Shown here one piece after another: positions 21,906-32,710 of a stretch of DNA of 64,000 nucleotides; within the stretch, counting starts at the first letter, position 1, and each line of letters starts with the position of its first letter. This stretch comes from Owenia fusiformis (taxonomy: Eukaryota > Annelida > Polychaeta > Sabellida > Oweniidae). The notes beneath the pieces were generated by a model. The model saw only the letters and a list, made by a program, of their open reading frames with translations. It was not told the DNA's origin and searched no databases. Location of the stretch: positions 4,449,530 through 4,513,529 of the forward strand of contig CAIIXF020000009.1 of NCBI GenBank assembly GCA_903813345.2, written 5' to 3'. The translations under genes were made by a program, and so were the position numbers.

Positions 21906-24900
21906 TATATATATATATTTCTTTATTGCGACCAATTCTGATCATATACATATAGTTTAACATAAAAGGTTATAAAAGGTTATGAAGAAAAAACATACAA
22001 AAATATAATAAAATATACAGTAGTTGTTTAGTGCAGGACGTTTAGAGAATTGAGAAATCTAGTTCTCAGTTGGTACATATGATACACTGTCCTGGCTATT
22101 ATAATACAATCATCATATTCATTTGGGGCAAAAATATTTTCAATTACATTTAGGTCACTTCCGCCTAAGTAAGGTCGTATAGGATTTCTAGTTGTTTCCA
22201 GCACATCACAAAACTTAATAAAATGTAACAATGATTCATGCGAATTACACATTGGGCATACCCTATTCACATTTGGCTCGGTATGACGACCAACACCTTC
22301 ACCAACCAGTAGTCTCACCATAAGTTTACATTTGAATATCATTTCAGGTTTGTATTTACGTAGCTGGTACCAGACTATTGGAGTACGAGTAGTTACTACT
22401 TCTCTATAATGTTTGATTTTATTATATGTCATACATTGAAAACGCCATCTTTGCAGAGACTTTGTAAGAACAGAACTTTTCACTATCTTTTTCCAGTGCC
22501 ACTTGGATGGAAATGTGTTATTAGAAATATAGCTATCCATTCTTCCTATAAGATCATATTGCATTCCAAGTTGTATAATTTCCCTAATTGGTGATGAAAC
22601 TGTTACAGCACATTTATCTACGAAGAAGCTATATAGTATAGCATACCATCTAAAGATACTTAACTTCTTACAAATACCAACACTAGTATTAAAGATGTGC
22701 CAGAAATACATGAGCTTCCTGATTGAAATAGTTTCGCTTATACCTGTCCAACCAAGTTGAGCAATCGCGGCACAATCAGTTGTGTTCTTTGGAAGAGATT
22801 GAATTGACTTGGCCGAATTGGCATGCACCTTTTCTAAAGTTTTAATATTTGATACATTATAATTTAATACCTCGACACCATATAGCATGGTAGGAATTGA
22901 AACAGTCCAATATAAATTAGAAGCAGGTAAGGGATTTACGCTACACTTTTCGGGGGTGACACAGTCTACAGTGGCATAGAAATTGCGCCTTGCCCTAGAT
23001 GTTACATTGTCTAAGTGATAGGCTATATCCCTCTGTGTAACTGGTAACCCAAGATGAACAAGGTCTTTGTTTATCGGAATCTTAGCGGATCCGAAATCAA
23101 AAGGTTGTACATCTTTAAAACTACTTCTAGTAAAGTGAACTGCTGCACATTTCCCTGGATGGATCTCAAATCTCCATCTATTTGCATAATTATAAAGAAT
23201 GTGCAGCATTTCTTGCATGCTATGTCTGAACATTGATACCAGTATGGTGTCATCTGCGTACGATGGAGCAACACAGTTTATCCCCCGTACCTGACATCCA
23301 TGTCCAGAGCTCTCTAATTCTAATAACAAAGGGTTCATGAATCTTACATACAATTCCATAGAAAGGACCCCACCTTGGTGGACCCCTTGTTGAACATAAA
23401 ATAAATTACTTAATATACCATTGACCTTAACACAGCAACGATATCCTACATATGTCTCATAGATAATTTTCCACAATTTTCCGTTGATACCCTGATTATA
23501 TAACAAAAACATCAAGCCATTTGTAAAAACCGTATCAAATGCCTTTTTCACGTCAATTGCCAAAACGTAGGCATCTGAGCCATTTTCAAGTTGATGGGCA
23601 ACTGTCTCCCTAAGGACAAGGGAGGTGTCAATACAAGATGACCCTGACTGTGCTGCATATTGAAGTTTTGACCTATTAAAATGATCACAACATTTGCTAC
23701 GGTTTAAAATCAACCTATCTAATATCTTACTATATGTACTCATTAGAGTTATTCCCCGGTGGTTATCTTTATCAAGAACATCCTTATTACCACCTTTATA
23801 CAGTGTTATCATAACTCCTACTTTTAAACTACTTGGTACATGTTCATACTTAAAAATAGCATTAAAAATCGCAGTTAAAATATTATTAAGTGCCATGCCA
23901 CCATATTTAAGATGCTCAGCTGATACACCGTCCATACCACTAGCACGTCTGTTATTCAATGACGTAATCGCTTTCAAGAGTTCTTCATTGTCAAAATTAA
24001 CATCAAAAGAGCCATCACTGTTGTTTTGGTATTCTTTTTTCATAATATTTACTCGAGAATCAATATAATCTTTAAAGTCGGAATCAAAATTAACATTACA
24101 TTTTGGGGTAAACAGTTTCTCAAAATAATTAGCCCATTCATTTCTAATATCACCAGGATCTTGTAGCACAGTCCCATCATCAGCTCTAATATGTATCGAT
24201 TGTTTACAATCCCGTTTATGTCTGTTAGCTAAATACCAATAGTATCTCGAATCCACATCCTGAGACTCGTCAATTTTCTTTTGACAGGTAATATTATATT
24301 GCATTTCGGCCATTCTTAAAGCCCGCCTGTAATTCCGTTTGGATTCTTTATATAAAAGCCAAAGCTCGTCATCGCCCCGCTGCATTCCGCTGCATTTCCA
24401 ACGATTCCACAGCCTATTCTTTTCTTTCATAAAATCTTTGACTGTGGAATTCCAGTATGGTTTCAGACGCTTATTATATTTGCGCTTTGGCATGTTACCC
24501 TCAGCGACCGATTTCAAAATATCTGTAACATTCTCTAATGTTTTATCTATAATATGCACATTATATCCCTGATTTTTACAATTATCCTCAAAATCGGTTT
24601 GGACATGTTCTAAAAGATCCTGAACTTTTGATGTGTACAACAAATCAATATCGCTATCTGAGAGCTGATCCCATGAGATGTATGATTCATTTAATGTGTC
24701 ATTTAATATGTTGTTTAGGGAGCATGGTGCCTGTCCATCAAATACAATATTAACTGACATAGACAGGTGATCAGAGGTATTAATGATACATTCATTATGC
24801 GTTACTCCAGACTTGATGTTCTCTAACAATGCGGCAGATATTACACAATGATCAATATACGAACTGCCGGTGTAATCTCTACTAAATGTATATGAAGGTC

Positions 24901-25621
24901 CCTTCCAAATTTTACTCAACATATCAACTGGGATTAGCCCATTTCTATTACTAAAATCCATAAACAATCTCCCATTACGTGTTGGACAACCTATACCCCT
25001 ATCTCCATATAAGGAATCAATACATGCATTCGTATCACCAAAGATTATGATATCACCCTTTTTCATCAAAACAGCTATGCACATCTCAAGTTCAACCAAA
25101 ACCTCTGTAAAACTAACCTTTTTACAATTTTGGTGTGGCAAGTATACACATACAACATATAAGTGTCGTTCATTACAATTAACATCAATGGCACATAACC
25201 TATCTGTATTATTGCATTTCAAGTTAACTTTCGAAACCAACTGTTGTACATCATTTTTAACAAGTATGGCAATGCCACCATGGCCTATGTTATGGTAATT
25301 ATCAAAAACAGACAAATCTCTACTACTTTCAAAAACTGTACAATTAAAATGCATATCTATGTCATCTAGAACATGCTTTGAACCACTATGCAACCAATGT
25401 TCCTGTATTAAAACAATGTCATTAAATTCCATAAGATGTGACAGATAAGGTTTGGAGATGCCCAAACCGTTCGCATTCCAAGATGCAATATTAAGAGAAA
25501 AATCAAGATTTACTGGCCCATCATTTTTATTGTTACCAGTGCAGTTCATTGGTGGCGTGTGTGTCAAAAGCAGAAACTGAACTATATACACAAAATATAA
25601 CATAATTGTCAGGCCAGCCAT
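21906..25621 (-). mobile_element. non-LTR (LINE) retrotransposon
   Basis: The element carries the 1197-codon ORF at 22028-25621. On the minus strand its 3' end has AATAAA (21922-21927) followed by a (TA)n tail near 21906-21920, a common LINE terminus. I found no upstream ORF1, and the 5' boundary is not visible beyond the ORF start, so it is either 5'-truncated just before the ORF or a one-ORF element. Confidence 0.8.
22028..25621 (-). CDS. LINE ORF2: AP endonuclease + reverse transcriptase
   Basis: The open frame is 1197 codons. After about 40 residues comes an apurinic-type endonuclease with NIASWNANGLG (about 44), IQEHW (about 72), GDTNACID (about 193), YIDHC (about 255) and SDHL (about 282). 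Reverse transcriptase follows, with RASGMDGVSAEHL (about 559), the AIDVKKAFDTV box, QGVHQGG and the catalytic SYADD (about 783-787). The C-terminus has CPMCNSHESLLHFIKFC, the cysteine/histidine motif common in Jockey/CR1/L2-like elements. The enzyme nicks target DNA and primes reverse transcription there. No internal stop or frameshift exists, so this copy may be recent. The first residues (MAGLTIMLYFVYIVQF) are hydrophobic and unlike a nuclear protein; translation could start lower, for example at MNCTG. Clade not determined. Confidence 0.93.
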   Translation of the reverse strand: MAGLTIMLYFVYIVQFLLLTHTPPMNCTGNNKNDGPVNLDFSLNIASWNANGLGISKPYLSHLMEFNDIVLIQEHWLHSGSKHVLDDIDMHFNCTVFESSRDLSVFDNYHNIGHGGIAILVKNDVQQLVSKVNLKCNNTDRLCAIDVNCNERHLYVVCVYLPHQNCKKVSFTEVLVELEMCIAVLMKKGDIIIFGDTNACIDSLYGDRGIGCPTRNGRLFMDFSNRNGLIPVDMLSKIWKGPSYTFSRDYTGSSYIDHCVISAALLENIKSGVTHNECIINTSDHLSMSVNIVFDGQAPCSLNNILNDTLNESYISWDQLSDSDIDLLYTSKVQDLLEHVQTDFEDNCKNQGYNVHIIDKTLENVTDILKSVAEGNMPKRKYNKRLKPYWNSTVKDFMKEKNRLWNRWKCSGMQRGDDELWLLYKESKRNYRRALRMAEMQYNITCQKKIDESQDVDSRYYWYLANRHKRDCKQSIHIRADDGTVLQDPGDIRNEWANYFEKLFTPKCNVNFDSDFKDYIDSRVNIMKKEYQNNSDGSFDVNFDNEELLKAITSLNNRRASGMDGVSAEHLKYGGMALNNILTAIFNAIFKYEHVPSSLKVGVMITLYKGGNKDVLDKDNHRGITLMSTYSKILDRLILNRSKCCDHFNRSKLQYAAQSGSSCIDTSLVLRETVAHQLENGSDAYVLAIDVKKAFDTVFTNGLMFLLYNQGINGKLWKIIYETYVGYRCCVKVNGILSNLFYVQQGVHQGGVLSMELYVRFMNPLLLELESSGHGCQVRGINCVAPSYADDTILVSMFRHSMQEMLHILYNYANRWRFEIHPGKCAAVHFTRSSFKDVQPFDFGSAKIPINKDLVHLGLPVTQRDIAYHLDNVTSRARRNFYATVDCVTPEKCSVNPLPASNLYWTVSIPTMLYGVEVLNYNVSNIKTLEKVHANSAKSIQSLPKNTTDCAAIAQLGWTGISETISIRKLMYFWHIFNTSVGICKKLSIFRWYAILYSFFVDKCAVTVSSPIREIIQLGMQYDLIGRMDSYISNNTFPSKWHWKKIVKSSVLTKSLQRWRFQCMTYNKIKHYREVVTTRTPIVWYQLRKYKPEMIFKCKLMVRLLVGEGVGRHTEPNVNRVCPMCNSHESLLHFIKFCDVLETTRNPIRPYLGGSDLNVIENIFAPNEYDDCIIIARTVYHMYQLRTRFLNSLNVLH

Positions 25622-26318
25622 CAGTCAACATTATCGTTTGTATAGACGTAATCGCGACACTCTGTATTTGAATAACCGTCATATTAACCTTGCTTGGTTA
25701 GAGTATGTAAATCATGGTAATAATAATTATTCCCGGGAATAATTGTGAATACATAAAATTTATTTTGCAGAGTACACTTAAAAAGCAGCTTCCAGTCAGT
25801 GACTGGTTCATATCAGCTGTCGAATTCTATTCTATTCTAAACGTTAAAGGAATCGAAACGAAAAATGCAATTTGATTGGTAACATTATTACACTAAGGTT
25901 ATTGGAATCATTGTTTTGAAGGATAATATGCAAAAACGTTTTTTTATTCCTTTGAAATCCATGGACAACAACTGAGTTTAACAATACCAATTTTTGTCAT
26001 TAGTTTAGTTTTTGCTTTTTGAAATTAAAACTCAATTTGGACTAACCCGGGCTTTGTTTTACCTGACTAAGTACAAGTAAGATTATGCTTTATAGACCCC
26101 GACATAAAAGTTCGTAATGGTATGTCATTCTCTCGCTTTTTAAAAAATCCGCAGAAGAATTCAAAGAATTGAAATCAATGAATAAAGGGCAGATGAATAT
26201 TGACGCAAATGGTGCTAGCATTTATTACATGTTTATTGCGGGAATTAATAAAATAGATGGATAAATTAATAAATTTTTATTAATAGGCTACCTTTAATTA
26301 AAAATAGACCAGGTGAGT
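25622..26318. other. no gene recognised
   Basis: AT-rich flank of the LINE 5' side; no ORF or repeat with support. Confidence 0.45.
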
Positions 26319-29300
26319 CTTTGATCCGATGCATTATTACGGATCCGTATAAATCTGTATAATGCCCATTTAATCCAGATCACGGGATCCAAGTAGTCGG
26401 TATTTTTTATAACAATTGCTCACGCGACCAACTACTTTTTAATCTATATAATTTACAATTTTTTCTTTGATCCCCTTGATCCAAGGATTAATTTAAAATG
26501 CCTTTGATCTCTAATTGAGTTGGTTTCAGAATATTTTGTTTCAACCGTGAGAAAATCTAATGAGTTTATTTATAAGTGTATTAGTAGTACTATTAATTTA
26601 TTAGTATTAATGGCAGGTCGTGCATTTTAGCCCACGTATATCCCCCACTCCCCCTCCCAGATAGGTAATATGCCTAATTAAATTACTGTAATTCAATTAC
26701 TAATTCTCAGTTACTACAGACACCATGTGCTGTTATATTACTGTTTTCAAAAGGACATAGGAAATACATGTACGTCAATGTATTTGAGAAATACATAAGT
26801 GGACGCAACTAGACAGTTCAATTGAGACATTTTTCCGGGGACATTTTACGGCATAGCGAAGCTCAGACTGTCATAAATACACTGTGGAGGGACTTATTAG
26901 ACAATCCGTGATACCAGAGGACAAAATGTCATGCCTTACTACACACCGAGACCCCCGTTGTATTTTTAAATTATTATTTCAATTAAGTCTTAAATTTCTT
27001 CCTCGACAATAACAGATTAAAAGATAATTTCTTTATTCAAGAATTTCTATTTTCATGGTTCTGTAAAGAGTTAAAGAACAATACAGTAAAATGAGAAATG
27101 TTTTTGTGTTTGAGTTTTAAAAAGAGACTAAAAGCCCTTTATAGTGTTGTCATAGAAATCAGATAGCATATGTAATTACTAATAAGTTATTATCAGATAA
27201 TTAAAGGTATCAAATCTCTTAAATTATAAAAGGAATTTTATCCGAAATATTCAGGACCAGTTAATCTTTTATTTCGGTTTTTCATTTGACAACTTCATTT
27301 AGATGAGCTTTTAGAAAAACATTTTAAATTATGCAAGATGGGCCTAATCCGTTTGACTTGTCGCTACCTCTGGGGTAATACGATACCCGAGTTGCGGCCC
27401 AAACAAAAACAAAAATGGTATTGGCGAAATATTAATGCACGCTTTTGTTAAATTAAACTATACGTGGCTTAAAAGAATGTGGGCGATTAGAATATTTGAA
27501 TATCAGGTCTTTAAGGCATTCCACAATTCATTACTAGGTTTTTTGGAATTCTTGTCATTCGCTGATTTATTCATTGGGTCTTCTTTAGTAAGTTACCCCG
27601 GTAACATGATCATATAATTGGTAGAAACACAATACCTTAAGAAATGTAAAACAACAAAAAACAAAATGATCTTTTTTAGACCCATTAATTCTCATGGTAT
27701 GTGCTTTGATCGCAATTAGCCACGCGAGTATATTGTTTCGGACACTTGAGCTGCGGATCTGAAAGATCTAGGCAGGATCCAAGCCTGATCCTTTCAGCGT
27801 GTTTGCTTACAATAGCTCCACGTGCCCAGCGTTCACACATTACTTAACCACAATAGACCAATTGCAATTTAATATAATTTAATAGCACACCTCCGCTTTG
27901 ATCTTTTGCATCAGCCACGCCTCTAGACAAATATAGCTTTTTGATCTCAACATGATCATTTATTAAGGATCACTCGATCCCTGAGGGATCACGTTGGTGT
28001 ACTCAAGCACGCGTTTAATGCGGTAATCATACTGGGGTATTAGTGCCCTGTTACAATGCCTTACCCCGGGGTATCCAACAACTTTGATCTTTTCTAATGG
28101 GGCACTGAGTATAGAGTGCCACGCGACTGCCCTTATCAGAATAATTCACCATTTATTTAAATCCCGTCTTTTCCGAAAATAACGCATAGTACCGAATGAT
28201 AGGATAAATTTGAAAAATACTATAATAATCATAATGACTCTTTCGGCTCCTTCTTTAAAATGTAATAATTTCTGAAGAGTTTTAATAAGAATAACATTGG
28301 GTTGGATATTTCATTCAAGGACTGAGATCACCCTGAATATTCGTTTACTTTGCGCCCGTCCCCTTACCGTAATATCATCCCTTCTGACACAATGTCCCTG
28401 GGGTTCTTTCCTTGGGGATTTTGTATCCCCGACCCTCTTTAGATGAAACAATAATGCGTGTCGATGATCGATGTAAACCCGAACGCTAATGTCACGCTTT
28501 TTAAAGGTATCATTGGGTTTTTTAATCAAATATGATTATGAATCTCGTTGACATGTTTTCGATTCAAGGGCCAATGTTTTTGCTATTGTGGTTTTAACAG
28601 GGAGGGAGTTATAGAAGAGGCATTGGTAGATCGAACCGCTGGGCCCATCTGTTAGCCTTTTACGGCACCATTCTCCCCATATAGGGATTATTGAGATCCC
28701 ACGTCAAGGCTATGTTTTTGTCAAGTACATCTATTGGCTATATTGTTTGAAAAGGTACACATTTTGTCATCGGGAGTGTTGATTTTTTGCATTACGTGCA
28801 TTATTGACTATTAGTTTGATCTGTTTATTGTCGAGTCAAAATATTCTAGCTCCCTCTCATGAAATCGTCCGACTGATATAAAGTTTTGATAAAGATCAGT
28901 TTCAGCCATGATCCCATACCCCTACTTCGCTAAGGGGATCTCTCGTTTAACTGGGTAAGACATATAATATCCCCTCGGGATATTATGGCCCGTGCAACCT
29001 GTTAACTGGACAGGTCCTTGTCGCCCTACGAGTCGTGTGCGTCGATGTAACACTCGAATTGCACACTATTTTACACAATTTCCTCTGAGGATGTGCCTCG
29101 TTTTTTACACCATTTATGCAATTCGAGTTATTATTTTCATGCCTACATATTTTATTTCTCGGTTGGCCCACACAATTCTTGGACATCTGGCGAGGAAATC
29201 TCTGACCGGCACCTTGGTCGATTCATTTTTGTTCACGGGTTGTTCACAAAATGAGTCGTGTGCCGAACACGCTTAGCTATCAACTAACCTGTACAAATTC

Positions 29301-30810
29301 AACAATCAAGTTCTCTTTTCAAATTTCGCAATTCTATGCAATGTTTACAAATGTTTTTTTGTCGCATCGATTAGATATTAATTACTATAAATTCAAAGAA
29401 AGTAATTCCTTGGCTTCACATACGATAATCATTGTATAGGAGCACTTCATACAATAAAAGGCCCTAAAAGGAGGGTAATCAGTGTATATAACGAAGGAGT
29501 TCAATATACACGCGATGTAACCATTTTGAGATACGCGCATGGACTCTGCATGTAGTCTCGTTTCCATGAGGCAAAATAAGACCGTCCGATGCATCATTAA
29601 TCTGCCCATTAATCCAAATAAAAACATCCCTAATTGTCGGCATCCTTTGATCCTCGTTAATTAAGCTTTGTGGTTGAAGGGACGATTAACAAAATTAATC
29701 TGAGAACCCATTAAATTCCCCGGGGATTAATGAACCGGATTAAGCGAGGATCAAGTGAGATCGAGCGTTGATCAGTTAAATAGTCCCCCGGGGATCAGAT
29801 CCGCTTTGATCCTCAAACTTGCCTTGTATTATCCTTCAGGCGATTATTGTAAATTAAACGACATTCATACCGAATTAATGTACAAGTTTCAATTATTGTA
29901 ATACTATGGTTTGGCTATAATTATAAATAGTGATCTTAATTAAATGGTCACAATTAAGAGGTGGGATCCAGATGATCCCCACTGATTAGGCGGGAGATCA
30001 AAGGGAGGGCGTTGCTGCGTCCAGGGACAGGTCAAACCGCACCTTTCATTATTAAATTAATGGTCAAGTGGCGTTAGAGTTATTTTCTTTTATTCTATAT
30101 AATGGAGGCAAAATAACAAAAGGATTTTAATGCATTAATTTGCGTTCCTATCATCGTGGACTGTCTCGCTTTTTTTTAAATTAACTATTGCATTTGAATT
30201 CTCAAAGTGAATAAAATGTTTCTATTATTTGCCCCGCGTGTATGAATTATTATTTCTTATGAACTATTCTTTCATAAAAAATAACAATACATTATTCACA
30301 AACAATAACAGAAATTCATTGCTTGTTTCTTTGTCAAATTAAATTAAAATATTTAATCATAACTTTTTTATAATAACAATAACACCTTTGATCTATCGCG
30401 TGCTAATCCCGATTAACGTCCCCTGGGAATACCTGATCAAGCGGATCCCTAATGATCAGCGGTTTCTTTGATCCCGGCACGTTATTGATCTGCGAGGATC
30501 TAGAGCGTGGATTAAATTCCGATTAATTAATAAAATATCGGATCCAAGGTAATTAATTAAAAGAGGTGCGCGTGGCCAGTGGCGAATCTACTCAACTGGA
30601 AGATAAACCTCTTCAGATCCGTTTGATCTTGATCCTCAAGGGGGATCCAATATCCAAATTAAGATTAGATTACAAAATTAGACTTACGCGTTTTCTAATC
30701 ATCATTTTCCAGGTATCTGACAAATTAGTAAGATTTATTACTTTAGATTCTAAAGGATCACTAGGTGATCTTGATATTGATTTTATAACGCGTGTTTGAT
30801 CCCTTTGATC
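26319..30810. promoter_or_regulatory. cluster of TCF/LEF-type and K50 homeobox motifs
   Basis: The 8-mer CTTTGATC, the canonical TCF/LEF binding core, occurs twelve times. Starts are 26319, 26465, 26502, 27704, 27896, 28082, 29645, 29804, 29996 (reverse strand), 30386, 30466 and 30803. At this base composition roughly 0.2 would be expected by my own estimate. Only one more (near 9077) was noticed in the rest of the window. GGATTA/TAATCC, the Otx/Pitx/Goosecoid-type core, occurs nine times in the same stretch (26371, 26485, 27345, 28685, 29610, 29724, 29737, 30404, 30509). No gene is recognisable here. I infer a Wnt-responsive or developmental enhancer region for a gene outside or flanking the window. 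The motif identity is established; the function is not shown. Confidence 0.45.
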
Positions 30811-32494
30811 CGTTCACCTGTCCAAGAGCGGGCGTTATCATGGTCGGGTAATGGCGATTTCCTTCAGGTGAACTCAAATTCATCAGATAAGATTTCAGCT
30901 AATTTCATATCTTAATAAATGTCAAATGGCCATTGTCCAAGTAGAAAATCGTGCCCTCCTTTAATTTAAGGTTTCAAAAGTGAATTAAATAGTGTCGACT
31001 AAAACAATACTGACGAGATTTATTTTCAAATGTCATTTCACCTGTTGTCTACACCCGCGCAGACGATTTCACTCTATTTCGACACTTTCCTCTCATTTTC
31101 TCTGTAAAAATTGAATAAACTGCCAATTTTTCTTACATTTATTTACAATACAGAATATGGTGAACATGCCTGAGTATTTTTATGTCACTAATTTCTCTCT
31201 TTTTCTCTCTATTTTGCTTAGTAAAATAATGATCCATTGAGGATTTTTAAGAGCGTTGTTATTTGTTGAAGGGTGGGTGGCGAAGCAGCTCCTCATCTTC
31301 ATTTGACCTCAAGCACCTTTTTAGTAAAATCTGCTTCAAAGTTACATTTTTATACTCATTTTCAAATAACAACCGAAGAAACCGTCAACTCAAGAGCTGT
31401 TTAGAATTAGCATTGAAATTAAAAGTGCAAATCTATTTCTACATTTTAATTAGCAGTCACTTTAGCACCAGCTGATGCTTGATTCCAAATAAAATAAATG
31501 CACTCATGATAAACTATGCCATCACATTTCCTCTTAGCTGCGACATGATATGTTTTTGTTTACTTTGCTTCAAGACTGTGTACCCCCCCCCCCCACTCCC
31601 TCCTGTGTACTTCATCTTCCGAACACATAATATGAAGATGAAGACTCAGGTCTGATAGAAAAATAGTTTGACCCCTAAAACCAAAAAGTAGGCCCTTTTG
31701 AAAATTTGAGGCCCATGGCCTAAAATTAAAAAATAAGGTCTTGAAAGGCCCAGTAATGGCCAAAAATCACTTTTTGGTGCCTTGAAACCTTTTTTGCCCA
31801 ATTTTTTCTGCCAATTCCAAATGCCAAATGGTTGAATTTGTGGGAAAGAATGTCAAAGCTATCAAAGCTATCTAACTACGGTATTGAAAACGAACAAGCT
31901 GAATTGTGTCTATTTTTGGCTTCTGTGGATAAAACTGAAAAGAAAAATTGCGAATTTGAAATTGTAATTCTTTCTCCAAGTCATTCAATCCGCGAGATAG
32001 AAATCTTCATTAGAACTGCAAGGTAACTGATAAATTGGATGGTTTCCGATATTTGTTTTAACTGAACTAGAAAGTTTAATTAATTAACAACTGGCCAAAA
32101 GATTCACTAAATTCACCAAATTCATGAATTTCTCGAAATAATTTGAATAAAATATCTGACCCTTTGACATTTATATCCAGATAAGCACTTTCCGTGTGTA
32201 CCCATAAACCTTATTTCTTGGTATTTCCCCTCCTAACGCCTTATTTGGCATTTTAGATAAGATAAACGGGAAATTTTATTCGCAAACAGAGCACAGAGAA
32301 TGTAATGGGAGAGAGGAACTGATGGGTTTTGATCACGGTGTATTCAAGGGTGAATATCTCGTACACCTGTTAAGAATTTAAGTACCCTTTTCAAGAATCT
32401 GATTTCGGGTGTTTAATTAAAAGAGCTGTGTTTATTAATTGCTTTTAGTCCCGTGACCTCAGGGTTCATTTAGATGTAGGTTGGATAGAAACAG

Positions 32495-32710
32495 AGGCCC
32501 GTAGCCCAAGGGGATTCGGGGTTTAACCCCACCCCCACCCATCCCCGGTCACCACCCGAGAAACTTCTCTCAAAATCATGCAATTTTTCACCATTTTGAG
32601 CACTTTTCAAATGATTTTGGGCGAAAGTTGTCAAATGTAAACCCCCTGGTATTTTTGAACAGTGCCCCCCCCCCCCCCCCTCCCCATTGGCAAACGCTTG
32701 CTACAGGCAT
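32495..32710. mobile_element. degenerate CAGGCCCGTAGCC-type MITE
   Basis: A diverged copy with AGGCCCGTAGCC at the left, the shared interior TCATGCAATTTTTCACCATTTTGAG (in part) and GGCAAACGCTTGCTAC at the right. No target duplication was found. Confidence 0.6.
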
